A DNA stretch of 64,000 nucleotides from Planctomycetaceae bacterium (GTDB taxonomy: Bacteria > Planctomycetota > Phycisphaerae > Tepidisphaerales > Tepidisphaeraceae), in contig JAIYCY010000025.1 in the NCBI GenBank assembly GCA_027487775.1, forward strand, positions 115,692 through 179,691, written 5' to 3'. Positions within the stretch are counted from its first letter, which is position 1. Every line of letters starts with the position of its first letter. The translations under genes and the position numbers were made by a program. The notes under the pieces are model-generated. The model made no database searches. It was not told where the DNA came from and was given only the letters and a program-made list of their open reading frames with translations. Positions 35,680 to 44,347 of this stretch are shown piece after piece.

Positions 35680-36762
35680 TCAACTTGCTGCAAAGTACTC
35701 GAGTATCTGCTTCCGCGTGTACGCGAGCGGATCGCGGGTTGCATGTCGATACCACTCGACGGTCTTCTCAATGGCGGTCGTAGCGTTCCAACGAGGCCGC
35801 CAGTTCAGCTTGGCTTTGGCTCGGTCGCTGTTGATCCGCAACAGCGCCGCCTCATGGGGCGCGTTCGGGTCGATGTCGGTGTAGTACGAACCCGATCCCC
35901 ACGCTTGCAGCGCGAGTTGCACCACACGCTCAACTTCAAGCACGTCCGACTCATCCGGCCCGAAGTTAAACGATGCCTCGGTCGAAACAGGATGCTTAGA
36001 CAAGTGGGCAGCCAATGTCAGGTAACCGCTCAGTGGCTCGAGCACGTGCTGCCACGGTCGCACCGCCCGCGGATTGCGGACGCGTACGCGCTCGCCTCGA
36101 CTCATCGCACGGACCACGTCGGGCACGAGCCGATCCTCACACCAATCCCCCCCGCCGATCACATTCCCAGCCCGCGCGGTCGCGATCACCTTACGATGCT
36201 CTGCGTGCTTTGACGGGTGAAAAAAACTCTTGCGATAGCTGTCAACTACGATCTCGCAGGCCGCCTTGCTTGCGCTATACGGATCATGCCCGCCTAGCTT
36301 GTCGTCTTCGACATACGCACGCAGGGACCCACTCTCGGCGTACACCTTGTCGGTCGTCACCATCACACCCACGCACGCCCCGCCCCATCGACGCAGCGCA
36401 TCAAGCACGTTCAGGGTTCCGGTGAAATTGCTGTCAAACGTCTCCAGCGGATCGCGATAGCTCCGCCTGACCAGCGACTGCGCGCCCATGTGTAGCACGA
36501 ACTCTGGCTCGAAATCATCCACGATTCGATTCAGCGTCTGACGGTCTCTCAGATCACCCGTCTCATGCCGACACAGTCGCGTTGCGCCGATCAGTTCAAA
36601 CATCGATGGCTTCGTCTCTGGCTCGAGCGAATATCCCAAAGTCGTCGCGCCCAGCATCTCCAGAATGACGAGCAACCAAGGCCCCTTAAATCCGGTATGG
36701 CCCGTCACCAGCACGCGCTTGCCAGCGAATGTTTCGCGAAGATGCTGCGGCATTTCACTCAC
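35680..36762 (-). CDS. rfbG: CDP-glucose 4,6-dehydratase
   Basis: 360 residues, extended SDR fold. The NAD motif is GHTGFKG (~21-27), the active site includes TTDKVY (~132-137), and the catalytic Tyr/Lys is in DPYSASKAACE (~157-167). The RfbG-specific C-terminal helix includes ATTAIEKTVEWYRH. It converts CDP-glucose to CDP-4-keto-6-deoxyglucose in the cytoplasm. It is coupled to the PIG-L gene through an ATGA overlap and lies 26 bp upstream of the epimerase gene. Confidence 0.93.
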   Translation of the reverse strand: MSEMPQHLRETFAGKRVLVTGHTGFKGPWLLVILEMLGATTLGYSLEPETKPSMFELIGATRLCRHETGDLRDRQTLNRIVDDFEPEFVLHMGAQSLVRRSYRDPLETFDSNFTGTLNVLDALRRWGGACVGVMVTTDKVYAESGSLRAYVEDDKLGGHDPYSASKAACEIVVDSYRKSFFHPSKHAEHRKVIATARAGNVIGGGDWCEDRLVPDVVRAMSRGERVRVRNPRAVRPWQHVLEPLSGYLTLAAHLSKHPVSTEASFNFGPDESDVLEVERVVQLALQAWGSGSYYTDIDPNAPHEAALLRINSDRAKAKLNWRPRWNATTAIEKTVEWYRHATRDPLAYTRKQILEYFAAS

Positions 36763-37400
36763 GCGCCCACCACCATCTTTCTGATGACGAAAGCCTCGGC
36801 ATAGCGCGTATTCGATTCGACGCCACGAAGTCGCCTTACGCTGCGGAAGGTCTCTTCATCAAACCAGTGTTTGCTTCGCTGACTCACATACGACCGCTGC
36901 AGTTTCTCACACACGCGCACGACCTGGTCCTCGGACAGTGGCACATACAGATTCGGCTCGATCGACTCGCCGTCCCATTTCGGGATCAGGTACTCCCAGA
37001 TCAGGTGTGCCCGAAACGTGTTCCACGCAAGATCGCTCAAGACGCGATGATCCTGATGGCGATCGAATCGTGTATGCGTAAAGACCAAGTCTGGATCGAT
37101 CGATTTGAGCGACTCGAATGACTCCTTGACCGCTTCGAGGCGACTCGGGAAATGGCCGTCGCGGTAGGAATGCATGACGAGTTGGTGATCTTGTGCGTTG
37201 GGAACGAAGGCATTGAAACTCTCGCGGCACTCGGCATGGCGTGTCTCATTGCCTGAGAAGACCGCCCAGTGAATCTCGACTTGCGGATTCACCCGCAGCA
37301 TTTCCAGAATCGTCCCGCCGAGGCCGATTTCGATGTCATCGCAGTGCGCGCCGATGCACAACACGCGTCTCACGCCAGAAAACAGCGACACCGATTTCAT
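36759..37400 (-). CDS. PIG-L/LmbE family N-deacetylase
   Basis: 213 residues, start ATG at 37400 with AAGGAACGG upstream. Metal motif AHCDDIE (His-Cys-Asp-Asp, ~18-24) and HTRFDRHQDHR (~108-118). The family removes N-acetyl groups from sugars such as GlcNAc derivatives. It lies between rfbF and rfbG and is coupled to rfbG, so its substrate is probably a sugar intermediate or glycan of the same pathway. Confidence 0.9.
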   Translation of the reverse strand: MKSVSLFSGVRRVLCIGAHCDDIEIGLGGTILEMLRVNPQVEIHWAVFSGNETRHAECRESFNAFVPNAQDHQLVMHSYRDGHFPSRLEAVKESFESLKSIDPDLVFTHTRFDRHQDHRVLSDLAWNTFRAHLIWEYLIPKWDGESIEPNLYVPLSEDQVVRVCEKLQRSYVSQRSKHWFDEETFRSVRRLRGVESNTRYAEAFVIRKMVVGA

Positions 37401-37424
37401 GATCCGTTCCTTGCGTCGTGGCGG

Positions 37425-38243
37425 TCAACCGACCTTGAGCGATGGAGCCGGCTCGCTCCGTGCTGCTTGCCTCTTCCACACTTCCCATGGCGCATTGCCC
37501 TTGGCGACCAGATCATCAAGCACGGTCTTTTCCTTAAACGTGTCCATGCACGCCCAGAAGCCCGACCACTTCATATAGTTTAGCTTTCGCTCCCGAATCA
37601 GCTTCGGGAAGACCTGACCAACGATATCATCGTTCGGTCCGAGATAATCAAACACTTCGCGCTGCATCGTCATAAATCCACCGTTGATCCATAGATCGTC
37701 ATGATCGGCGGGGTGCAGGCCGGTTGGCTCGCCGTCTTGATCGAATCTGACGGTGTGGAACGTGGTCGCAGGATGGACCGCAAGGAAGCTGGCGACACGT
37801 CCGCTCTTCTTGTGGTGGTCGATGACTTGATCGAGCGGCACATCGCTCAGCCCGTCGGAATAATTGACGAGGAACGTCTCATCATTTCCGAGATACTCCC
37901 GAACGCGGCGCAGGCGTTGACCGACATGAGATTCGATTCCGGTATCGACAAAGCTGATCTTCCAGTCATGGATGTCGGTGTTGATCATCTTCAAGCCACG
38001 ACCGGCACCATGGAGTACAAAATCGTTTGTCAGGCACTCGTCATAGTTCAGGAAGTAGTTCTTGATGACATCTGAACGGTGACCGAGGCAAAGAATGAAT
38101 TCGTTATGTCCATAGTGGGCGTAATAGCGCATCAGATGCCAGATGATGGGTCGGTATCCGACCGGCACCATGGGCTTGGGCGTGTTCATATCATAGTCGC
38201 GAATCCGCAACCCTTGACCGCCGCAAAACAGAACAACTTTCAT
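37425..38243 (-). CDS. rfbF: Glucose-1-phosphate cytidylyltransferase
   Basis: 272 residues, start ATG at 38243 with AAAGGCGG 7 nt upstream. Nucleotidyltransferase motif GGQGLRIRDYDMNTPKPMVPVG (~8-29, shown to mark positions) and the RfbF-typical NYFLNYDE (~68-75) and VNYSDGLSDV (~124-133). It makes CDP-glucose from CTP and glucose 1-phosphate and feeds rfbG. It is 36 bp after the methyltransferase gene. Confidence 0.93.
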   Translation of the reverse strand: MKVVLFCGGQGLRIRDYDMNTPKPMVPVGYRPIIWHLMRYYAHYGHNEFILCLGHRSDVIKNYFLNYDECLTNDFVLHGAGRGLKMINTDIHDWKISFVDTGIESHVGQRLRRVREYLGNDETFLVNYSDGLSDVPLDQVIDHHKKSGRVASFLAVHPATTFHTVRFDQDGEPTGLHPADHDDLWINGGFMTMQREVFDYLGPNDDIVGQVFPKLIRERKLNYMKWSGFWACMDTFKEKTVLDDLVAKGNAPWEVWKRQAARSEPAPSLKVG

Positions 38244-38279
38244 CGCAAACCGCCTTTCAGCACGCTGGAATTGATCAGA

Positions 38280-39527
38280 TCAATCAAGGACTTTGACTTC
38301 AGGAATGGGCACGACAAACTTTCCGCCCCATGCGCGGATGGCCGACATTTGATTCATGATCTCGTCCTTGAGATTCCACGGGAGGATCAACACATAGTCT
38401 GGGCGATCTTCCATGATTCGATCCGGCGAGAGAATCGGGATTCGACTACCGGGCAGATAGTTGCCCTGTTTGTGAGGGCTTCGATCGACAGTGTAATCGA
38501 GATAGTCCGACCGGATGCCGCAGTAGTTCAGCAGGGTATTCCCCTTGCCCGGCGCGCCATAACCGACGACGCGTTTGCCGGCACGCTTGGCTGAGTTAAG
38601 GAAGTCGAGCAGTTTTCGCTTGGTCTCCTTCACACGCTCTGCGAATGCCTCATAGGCCGATCCGTCGAACATGCCGAAAGCGTGCTCGGCGTCGAGCAGG
38701 CGATGAATCGCGGGCGTTACCGGCCGTGGGTCGATGTCATGCCTGGCGTAAATGCGAAGGCTTCCGCCGTGGGTGGGAAGTTCATCGACGTCGAAAACTT
38801 CGAGTCCCTGCCGCGCGAAAACGGTCCGGACCGCGGTCAGAGAGAGATAGCTGTAGTGTTCGTGATAGATGGTGTCGAACTGATTCTTTTCCATCAGGTT
38901 GAGCAGATGCGGAAACTCGATGGTGATCGTTCCCCGGTCGGCAAGCGCGAGTTTCATCCCGCCAACGAAGTCGTTGATGTCCGGGACGTGAGCCAGCACG
39001 TTGTTGCCGAGAATCAGATCAGCCCGCCCGCCTCGCGCGACGACTTCCTCAGCGGTGCGACGGCCCCAAAAACTGACAAGCGTCTCGACGCCGCGTTTCT
39101 TTGCCGCCTCGGCGGTGTTGCGTGTGGGATCGACGCCCAGACACGGGATTCCCTTCTGCACGAAATACTGCAACAGATATCCGTCATTGCTTGCCAGTTC
39201 GATGACCCGACTGCTCGTGTTGAGTTGCAGTCGTTTAGTGATCATCTCGACATAATTTCGCGCGTGGGCGAGCCATGAATCGGAATAGCTTGAAAAATAT
39301 CCGTACTCGGCGTCAAAAATCTCGTCGGCGGGAACATACGCAGGTAGCTGCACGAGCCAGCATGACTCACAGACATACACATGCAGCGGCCAGGTGGGTT
39401 CTGGATGATCGAATCGCTGAGGGGTGACGTGACGCTGACATAGCGGACTTGTGCCGAGATCGACGAAGGTACGAGTCAGGGGCGCATCGCAACAACGGCA
39501 GCGGTATCGGGCATGTACGTCGACCAT
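38280..39527 (-). CDS. NovU/TylC3-type sugar C-methyltransferase
   Basis: 415 residues from the ATG at 39527, which has AAGGA 8 nt upstream; the frame begins earlier at 39605 but lacks a site there. The N-terminal zinc domain has CRCC (~10-13) and CESC (~52-55). The SAM-binding domain starts at VIELASNDGYLLQYF (~107-121), with NNVLAHVPDINDF later. The C-terminal Methyltransf_14-like Rossmann part has VVGYGAPGKGNTLLNYCG (~325). The family adds a methyl branch at C3 of 4-keto-6-deoxysugar nucleotides. It is in one run with rfbF and rfbG. Confidence 0.9.
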   Translation of the reverse strand: MVDVHARYRCRCCDAPLTRTFVDLGTSPLCQRHVTPQRFDHPEPTWPLHVYVCESCWLVQLPAYVPADEIFDAEYGYFSSYSDSWLAHARNYVEMITKRLQLNTSSRVIELASNDGYLLQYFVQKGIPCLGVDPTRNTAEAAKKRGVETLVSFWGRRTAEEVVARGGRADLILGNNVLAHVPDINDFVGGMKLALADRGTITIEFPHLLNLMEKNQFDTIYHEHYSYLSLTAVRTVFARQGLEVFDVDELPTHGGSLRIYARHDIDPRPVTPAIHRLLDAEHAFGMFDGSAYEAFAERVKETKRKLLDFLNSAKRAGKRVVGYGAPGKGNTLLNYCGIRSDYLDYTVDRSPHKQGNYLPGSRIPILSPDRIMEDRPDYVLILPWNLKDEIMNQMSAIRAWGGKFVVPIPEVKVLD

Positions 39528-39746
39528 CGCGTGATCCTTGCGTGATTGAGCTTGTCCTCGAAGGGACACGCCGGGAGATGTTTGAGCTTGGAGCGTGCGC
39601 GTCATCAGCCTGTTCTTCGGCCGATTTTGGGAGTCACCGTAGTCGAATGAGAGTTAATTTGCGGCCATTCTGGCGTAAATCGCCAAGTCCGGTCGGTTCC
39701 GCGACGTCGTTAACACCCAGGCACGATCGAATGGTGGTCCGAGAAA

Positions 39747-40598
39747 TCAATTTTGCAAGAACCGAGACCGAAGGACTTCGATGGACCGACGCAATACCGA
39801 CACCGGGTCGGACGCTTCCGTGTAAAGCTCCACCGTCGCACAAAGGTCGTAATCGATCTCGCGCAGGCAGCGGCCGAGTCCCTCCCAATCCATGGTGTCC
39901 TCTTCGTCGCCCGGCACGAGGTGGTAATGCTTTGCACCGGCCATGCCTTCGATGTGCAGATTCCAGATTCGCCCGCGTAGCCGCGCGACCGTCTCGGGGA
40001 TCGGCTCGCCGATGACCTGACAATGTCCGATATCCAGATTCGCCCCAAGCCGGGGATGGTTGATGTGGTGCATCCAGTCGATCAGTTCGTCTGCCCGCTC
40101 GATGAAGAGCCCGGGTTCGTATTCGATGCCGACATTGATCTCTGCACGGTCGGCCAGGTCGAGGACGCGACGCAGGCCCTCTTCCAGCAGCAACCGTCCG
40201 CGTCTCGGTGGCACACCGCCGAGCAGTCGGCCACTGGTGATGCTGATACACTTCGCGTCGACCGCACGGGCGAACTCGATGGTCTTTCCGATCATCATCA
40301 ATCGATCCACCCGATAGCGTTCGACGGGCGAGATGAGACTCGGCTCAAAGAAGGGCTCGGGTGGAGCGTCGCGCCAATAGCCGAAGGTGCAGTTGGCGTT
40401 GACGTTGCTGACGATCAAGTTCCGACGTTCGATGTGACGGGCGATCCGAGATGCGAATTCAGCATCCAGTCGCAGCGGGTATGCGTGCGGTTCGTCGGCG
40501 AGGATTTCGATACCCGCATAGCCCGCATCTGCGATCGCGTCGATTGCTTCAGCGATGGAAAAGCGTGTGAAGGCGTTGCTGGAGAAGGCGAGTTTCAA
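39747..40598 (-). CDS. Sugar phosphate isomerase/epimerase-like TIM-barrel protein
   Basis: 283 residues of the AP-endonuclease-2/xylose-isomerase-like family. Metal-ligand positions are recognisable: Glu in GIEYEPG (~158), Asp/His in NLDIGHCQ (~187-192), His in NLHIEGM and Glu in ATVELY (~257). The family isomerises or epimerises sugars or related polyols; the substrate cannot be named. It is 219 bp upstream of the methyltransferase gene and 42 bp downstream of the lipoprotein gene. Confidence 0.85.
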   Translation of the reverse strand: MKLAFSSNAFTRFSIAEAIDAIADAGYAGIEILADEPHAYPLRLDAEFASRIARHIERRNLIVSNVNANCTFGYWRDAPPEPFFEPSLISPVERYRVDRLMMIGKTIEFARAVDAKCISITSGRLLGGVPPRRGRLLLEEGLRRVLDLADRAEINVGIEYEPGLFIERADELIDWMHHINHPRLGANLDIGHCQVIGEPIPETVARLRGRIWNLHIEGMAGAKHYHLVPGDEEDTMDWEGLGRCLREIDYDLCATVELYTEASDPVSVLRRSIEVLRSRFLQN

Positions 40599-40640
40599 GC
40601 GGACGTACCTCGGATTCTTTGGGCACGGCGATGTTGCGGA

Positions 40641-41264
40641 CTAACGGGCCGGCGGGACGATTTCGAGATCGCGTTGGGCCTCGAAACGTCGGCCGGTGAG
40701 TTCGTCGATGAAAGCGATGTTGACGTGAAGTTTTGACGACGTTGGCTTCTCCTGCCAGGGCAATTCGACGACGTAGGCGTACAGGAGGACTGTGCTGATC
40801 CATTTCGAGCGCAGGTCGGGTGTGGGAATCTTCCACTGACCGATTTGTCGTTCGCCTTCGCGCAGTTGGATCTCTACAGCGCCGGCGGCTTTGATCAGTT
40901 GGCCGTACTGGTCGATGGGCGTAAAGGTGACCTTAAAGATTTCATCGCCGGGCAGATTGGGATCGAGATCGACGCCAAGGGTGAGACGATTGACTTCGAG
41001 TCCGCTGACGACGAAGAGTTTGTCGAGGCGGGTTTGGGGGAGTCGATCGATGGGGGCCCGCTGTTCGTCGCTCGTGCGAAGCTGCGCGCGCAGGCCGTCA
41101 CGTTCGAGTGTGAGTTGCTCGATCTGCTCCTGCATGGCCTGGATCTGCTTGCGCAGTTCGGTGTTGACGGCGCTCGGTCTTCCGCAGCCGGTGATGAGCA
41201 CCATCGCTGCGGCCATCGAAGTGACCATCAAACCCCGCAATGGAATTCGCACGACTTCTCCCAT
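40641..41264 (-). CDS. Lipoprotein with short coiled coil
   Basis: 207 residues from the ATG at 41264; the frame extends into clpP but without homology. Signal with lipobox VLITGC (Cys about 27). Residues ~32-65 form a Gln/Glu/Arg-rich coiled coil (KQIQAMQEQIEQL). Then comes a beta domain (~80-207) with VNRLTLGVDLDPNLPGDE and paired strands. No named family. Possibly an outer-membrane anchored structural protein. Confidence 0.75.
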   Translation of the reverse strand: MGEVVRIPLRGLMVTSMAAAMVLITGCGRPSAVNTELRKQIQAMQEQIEQLTLERDGLRAQLRTSDEQRAPIDRLPQTRLDKLFVVSGLEVNRLTLGVDLDPNLPGDEIFKVTFTPIDQYGQLIKAAGAVEIQLREGERQIGQWKIPTPDLRSKWISTVLLYAYVVELPWQEKPTSSKLHVNIAFIDELTGRRFEAQRDLEIVPPAR

Positions 41265-41322
41265 GCACCACCCTGCAAGGTGTTTAGCTTGCGAGCGTGG
41301 TTTGAAAGTTTGATGAAGCCGA

Positions 41323-41943
41323 TCAGAGGTCTTCGGGTTTGCGGGTGACGTGGATCGCCTGCTCAAGAATCTTGTCCGCCACGCCGTATTCGACGGCTTC
41401 TTCGGCGAAGAGCCAGCGATTGCGGTCGAAGTCTTTGACGATCTGCTCGAAACTTTTGCCGGTGTACTCGGCCATGAGTTTGTAGAGTCGATCGCGGATG
41501 CGGAGCATGTGCTTGGCTTCAATGGCGAGGTCGGTCGCCTGACCCTGCATGACCCCTCCGATGAGGGGCTGGTGCAGCATGACCTGACTGTTGGGCAGCA
41601 TGAAGCGCTTGCCCTTGGTGCCTGCGCCGAGCAGGACGGATCCCATGGAAGCAGCCATTCCGATGCAGATTGTGGTCACATCGCAGCGGAGGAAACGCAT
41701 CGTATCGACGATGCCCATGCCAGCCGAGATGCTGCCGCCGGGTGAGTTAATGTAGAACTGGATGTCGGCTTTCGGGTCGTCGTTGGAAAGGAAGAGCAAC
41801 TGCGCGATGACGATGTTGGCCGATTCGTCGGTGACGGGGCCGTTCATCATCACGATGCGGTCGCGTAGGAGTCTGGAGTAGATGTCATAGGCGCGTTCAC
41901 CGCGGCCGGACTTGTCGATGACGATGGGGATGAGGTTGCTCAT
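41323..41943 (-). CDS. clpP: ATP-dependent Clp protease proteolytic subunit, canonical
   Basis: 206 residues. Catalytic triad Ser99 (MAASMGSVLL), His124 (MLHQPLIGG) and Asp173 (DFDRNRW). The N-terminal IVIDKSGRGERAYD is typical for the Clp-ATPase docking loop. It forms the 14-subunit peptidase with ClpX/ClpA. It follows a second clpP gene by about 150 bp on the same strand; no clpX is in the window. Confidence 0.95.
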   Translation of the reverse strand: MSNLIPIVIDKSGRGERAYDIYSRLLRDRIVMMNGPVTDESANIVIAQLLFLSNDDPKADIQFYINSPGGSISAGMGIVDTMRFLRCDVTTICIGMAASMGSVLLGAGTKGKRFMLPNSQVMLHQPLIGGVMQGQATDLAIEAKHMLRIRDRLYKLMAEYTGKSFEQIVKDFDRNRWLFAEEAVEYGVADKILEQAIHVTRKPEDL

Positions 41944-42096
41944 GGAGGAAGTGGGTAGTGGGCAGTGGGTGGTGGTGAGAGGTTGCTTGCGATTTGGAAC
42001 TTGGAGGCCGTCAGAACGGGTTTCGGGATACTTTCGCTGATTGCCTGATTCTGACGGGCTTTTGAGCTGATGTGATTCGGTCTCTTTGGTCCGAGC

Positions 42097-42828
42097 TCAC
42101 TTTGCGGTTTCGAGGACTTCGTCGCACAGGCCGTATGCGACGGCCTCGGTGGCGCTGAAGAACTTGTCGCGTTCGCTGTCTTCTTCGATCTTTTCGACGG
42201 TTTGTCCGGTGCATTTGGCGAGGATTTCGTTGAGGACGCGTTTGGTCTTGAGGATTTCCTCGGCCTGGATTTGGATGTCGGAGCTTTGGCCATACACCCC
42301 GCCGTAGGGTTGGTGAATCATCACCTTGGCGTTGGGCAGGATGAAGCGTTTGCCCTTGGTGCCGGCAGCAAAGACGACCGCGCCGCCGCTCTCTGCGCGA
42401 CCAATGCAATAGGTGGCGATGTCGCATGGCAGATATCGCATGATGTCGTACATCGCGAGGGTGTCATCGACGACCCCGCCGGGCGAATTGATGTAGAGGT
42501 TGATGTCTTGATCGCGTTTGAGCGACGAGAGATAGAGCATCTGCATGATGATTCGCGTGGCCGACGCGTGATTGATCTCGCCGACGAGGAACACGACGCG
42601 ATTTTCGAGCAGAAGCTCTTCGAGCGTCATTTCGCGATAGCGGTTGTATGGCCCCGACGGCGCTGCGCCAGCGGGCATGTTCATGGGGATTGAACCGGGG
42701 AACGGCAAGCCTGCTGGAGAAGGCAGTCCCGTGGGGAAGGGCCTGCTCGCCGAGGGAATCTCGACGCCCGACGCGGCGAGGCGATCGAGCTGTTGGCCTG
42801 TCGTTCTGAGAAATTGCTGATGATCCAT
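42097..42828 (-). CDS. clpP: Second ClpP paralogue with N-terminal extension and variant serine loop
   Basis: 243 residues from the ATG at 42828 (GAGGAC upstream). A ~65-residue Pro/Gly-rich N-terminal extension precedes the ClpP fold. The triad is present: Ser147, His172 (MIHQPYGG) and Asp221 (ERDKFFSA). The serine loop reads GRAESGGAV instead of the usual G-x-AASMGA, with an acidic residue beside the nucleophile. It probably forms mixed ClpP1P2 complexes with the product of the next gene. Confidence 0.92.
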   Translation of the reverse strand: MDHQQFLRTTGQQLDRLAASGVEIPSASRPFPTGLPSPAGLPFPGSIPMNMPAGAAPSGPYNRYREMTLEELLLENRVVFLVGEINHASATRIIMQMLYLSSLKRDQDINLYINSPGGVVDDTLAMYDIMRYLPCDIATYCIGRAESGGAVVFAAGTKGKRFILPNAKVMIHQPYGGVYGQSSDIQIQAEEILKTKRVLNEILAKCTGQTVEKIEEDSERDKFFSATEAVAYGLCDEVLETAK

Positions 42829-42935
42829 CCGTGTCCTCACTCTGAAGTTGGTTGCATGTCAAGAAGATCCGTCACAACCTTTCGCCCGTTTGGGATCGAT
42901 GACAAGATCGACTCCGATCGGAGCGTCGGTTTGGG

Positions 42936-42964
42936 ATGCTAGACCCGAGATGCCCCGCGATCAA
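42936..42964 (-). promoter_or_regulatory. Predicted promoter of the clpP pair
   Basis: On the minus strand TTGATC (42959-42964) and TAGCAT (42936-42941) are 17 bp apart, about 100 bp before the first clpP start. A 12-bp palindrome at 42912-42923 lies downstream in the leader. Confidence 0.4.
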
Positions 42965-43067
42965 ACGCGAAACATCCCGCGTATGCATTTGGGAGTTTAT
43001 CGGTTCATTCCGAACCGGGGATGAGACCAAAAGTCTGCCGACGAAGGTTCGACAGAAACCGGCCGAA

Positions 43068-44234
43068 TCAGGTGCCAGTGCCCTGGATGTCGAAGCTGTA
43101 GGTGCCGTCGGAGGGGTTGTTGTTGAGGATTTCGATTCGCGCGCGTCGTAGACCCGTCGCGCTCGGATTGAACGTGACCTCAAACAAGCCGTTGCCCTGC
43201 CATTGGACGGTGAAATCCGAGGCGTTGGTGCCGGCCACGCGAACGAAAGGATTGCCCGTCAGGTTGGGCTGCAGACCGGAGGCACTCAGGCCTGCGAACA
43301 CGGTGAAGGAGTTTTCGACGATGGTATTGCCCGAGGCCGCGACCGAGCCGAAATCGGTCCCGTCGGCCGTTCGAGGCGAGGTGTCGCCGTCGGGGATGAC
43401 TTCATTGTTGCGTCCCTGCACTTGGATGCTCGGGCCGAAAGCGAGTGTTTGGGTTTCGAAGATCAGATCGGTATTGGGCGGAATGTTGGAACCCGAGCCG
43501 GTCGAACCGTAGCCCAGAGCTGAGGGGATGAAGAGCACGCGTCGCTCGCCGAGTTTTGTGCCGACGAGCCCACGATCCCAGCCTTCGATGACCTGACCTC
43601 GTCCGAGTCCGAAATCAAAGGGATCCCGTCCGGGATTGAGCGAAGAGTCAAAGACAAGTCCGTCGGTGCGGAATCCGGTGTAGTTCATTTGCAGCACCCA
43701 GTTGTTCTGAGCGCCCGCGCCGGTTCCACTTTGGATAATGCCGTAACGCAGGCCGTCGCCGACATCGACCGCAGAGTATCCCTGGCCCTGGATTCCGAAA
43801 TTGAATGTCCTGCGGTTGTTTGCATCGCTGGTGATGCGAACAGTTCCCAGCTTGTTCCCGGTGGACGAAGGATCAAACTGCAAGCGGAACACCGTTGAGG
43901 CGCCCGGCGCGATCGTCAGGGCAGGTCGTTTGGAGACAATAAACTGATCTCCATTCTCTCCGACGACGCGGACGCGTTTGCCGGTGAGCGTCATGGTTGA
44001 TTGGCCGTTGTTCTTGATGACAAACGATCGTGTCGCGCGTCCGAATCCGCCGGAAAGCGTGGCCGGTCCGAGATCGGTGTAATCTGTGCGCACCGGTGCG
44101 TAGTCGCCCGACACGATCTGCACGGTGTTGGAAGCCTCCACCGAGATCGACGCGACCAGCATGCGCCTGCCTTCGAGCGATTCGATTGGTGTGCTGCGGG
44201 AACCCGAACGACCAACCTTCTTCAACTGATTCAT
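43068..44234 (-). CDS. Exported FKBP-type peptidyl-prolyl isomerase flanked by choice-of-anchor-D domains
   Basis: 388 residues. The N-terminus has the planctomycete motif IESLEGRRML (~17-26). A choice-of-anchor-D (ASPM/SPD-2/Hydin-like) domain spans ~30-155, with PSSTGNKLGTVRITSD. An FKBP domain follows (~160-270): VLQMNYTGFRTDG, GRGQVIEGWDRGLVG, then IPSALGYG and IPPNTDLIFE. A second anchor-D domain (~275-388) ends the protein. FKBPs speed prolyl isomerisation; this one should act at the cell surface or periplasm. Divergent from ilvA. Confidence 0.85.
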   Translation of the reverse strand: MNQLKKVGRSGSRSTPIESLEGRRMLVASISVEASNTVQIVSGDYAPVRTDYTDLGPATLSGGFGRATRSFVIKNNGQSTMTLTGKRVRVVGENGDQFIVSKRPALTIAPGASTVFRLQFDPSSTGNKLGTVRITSDANNRRTFNFGIQGQGYSAVDVGDGLRYGIIQSGTGAGAQNNWVLQMNYTGFRTDGLVFDSSLNPGRDPFDFGLGRGQVIEGWDRGLVGTKLGERRVLFIPSALGYGSTGSGSNIPPNTDLIFETQTLAFGPSIQVQGRNNEVIPDGDTSPRTADGTDFGSVAASGNTIVENSFTVFAGLSASGLQPNLTGNPFVRVAGTNASDFTVQWQGNGLFEVTFNPSATGLRRARIEILNNNPSDGTYSFDIQGTGT

Positions 44235-44347
44235 CTTCGATTCTCCACTGACGATTGCCCCGTATGCCCTTCATAAGCTGCGCATCCTTCACTATAGACG
44301 ACGCAGGTGCTCTGAGTGTATCACCGATCGAATGGCAGCAGGTTAAG

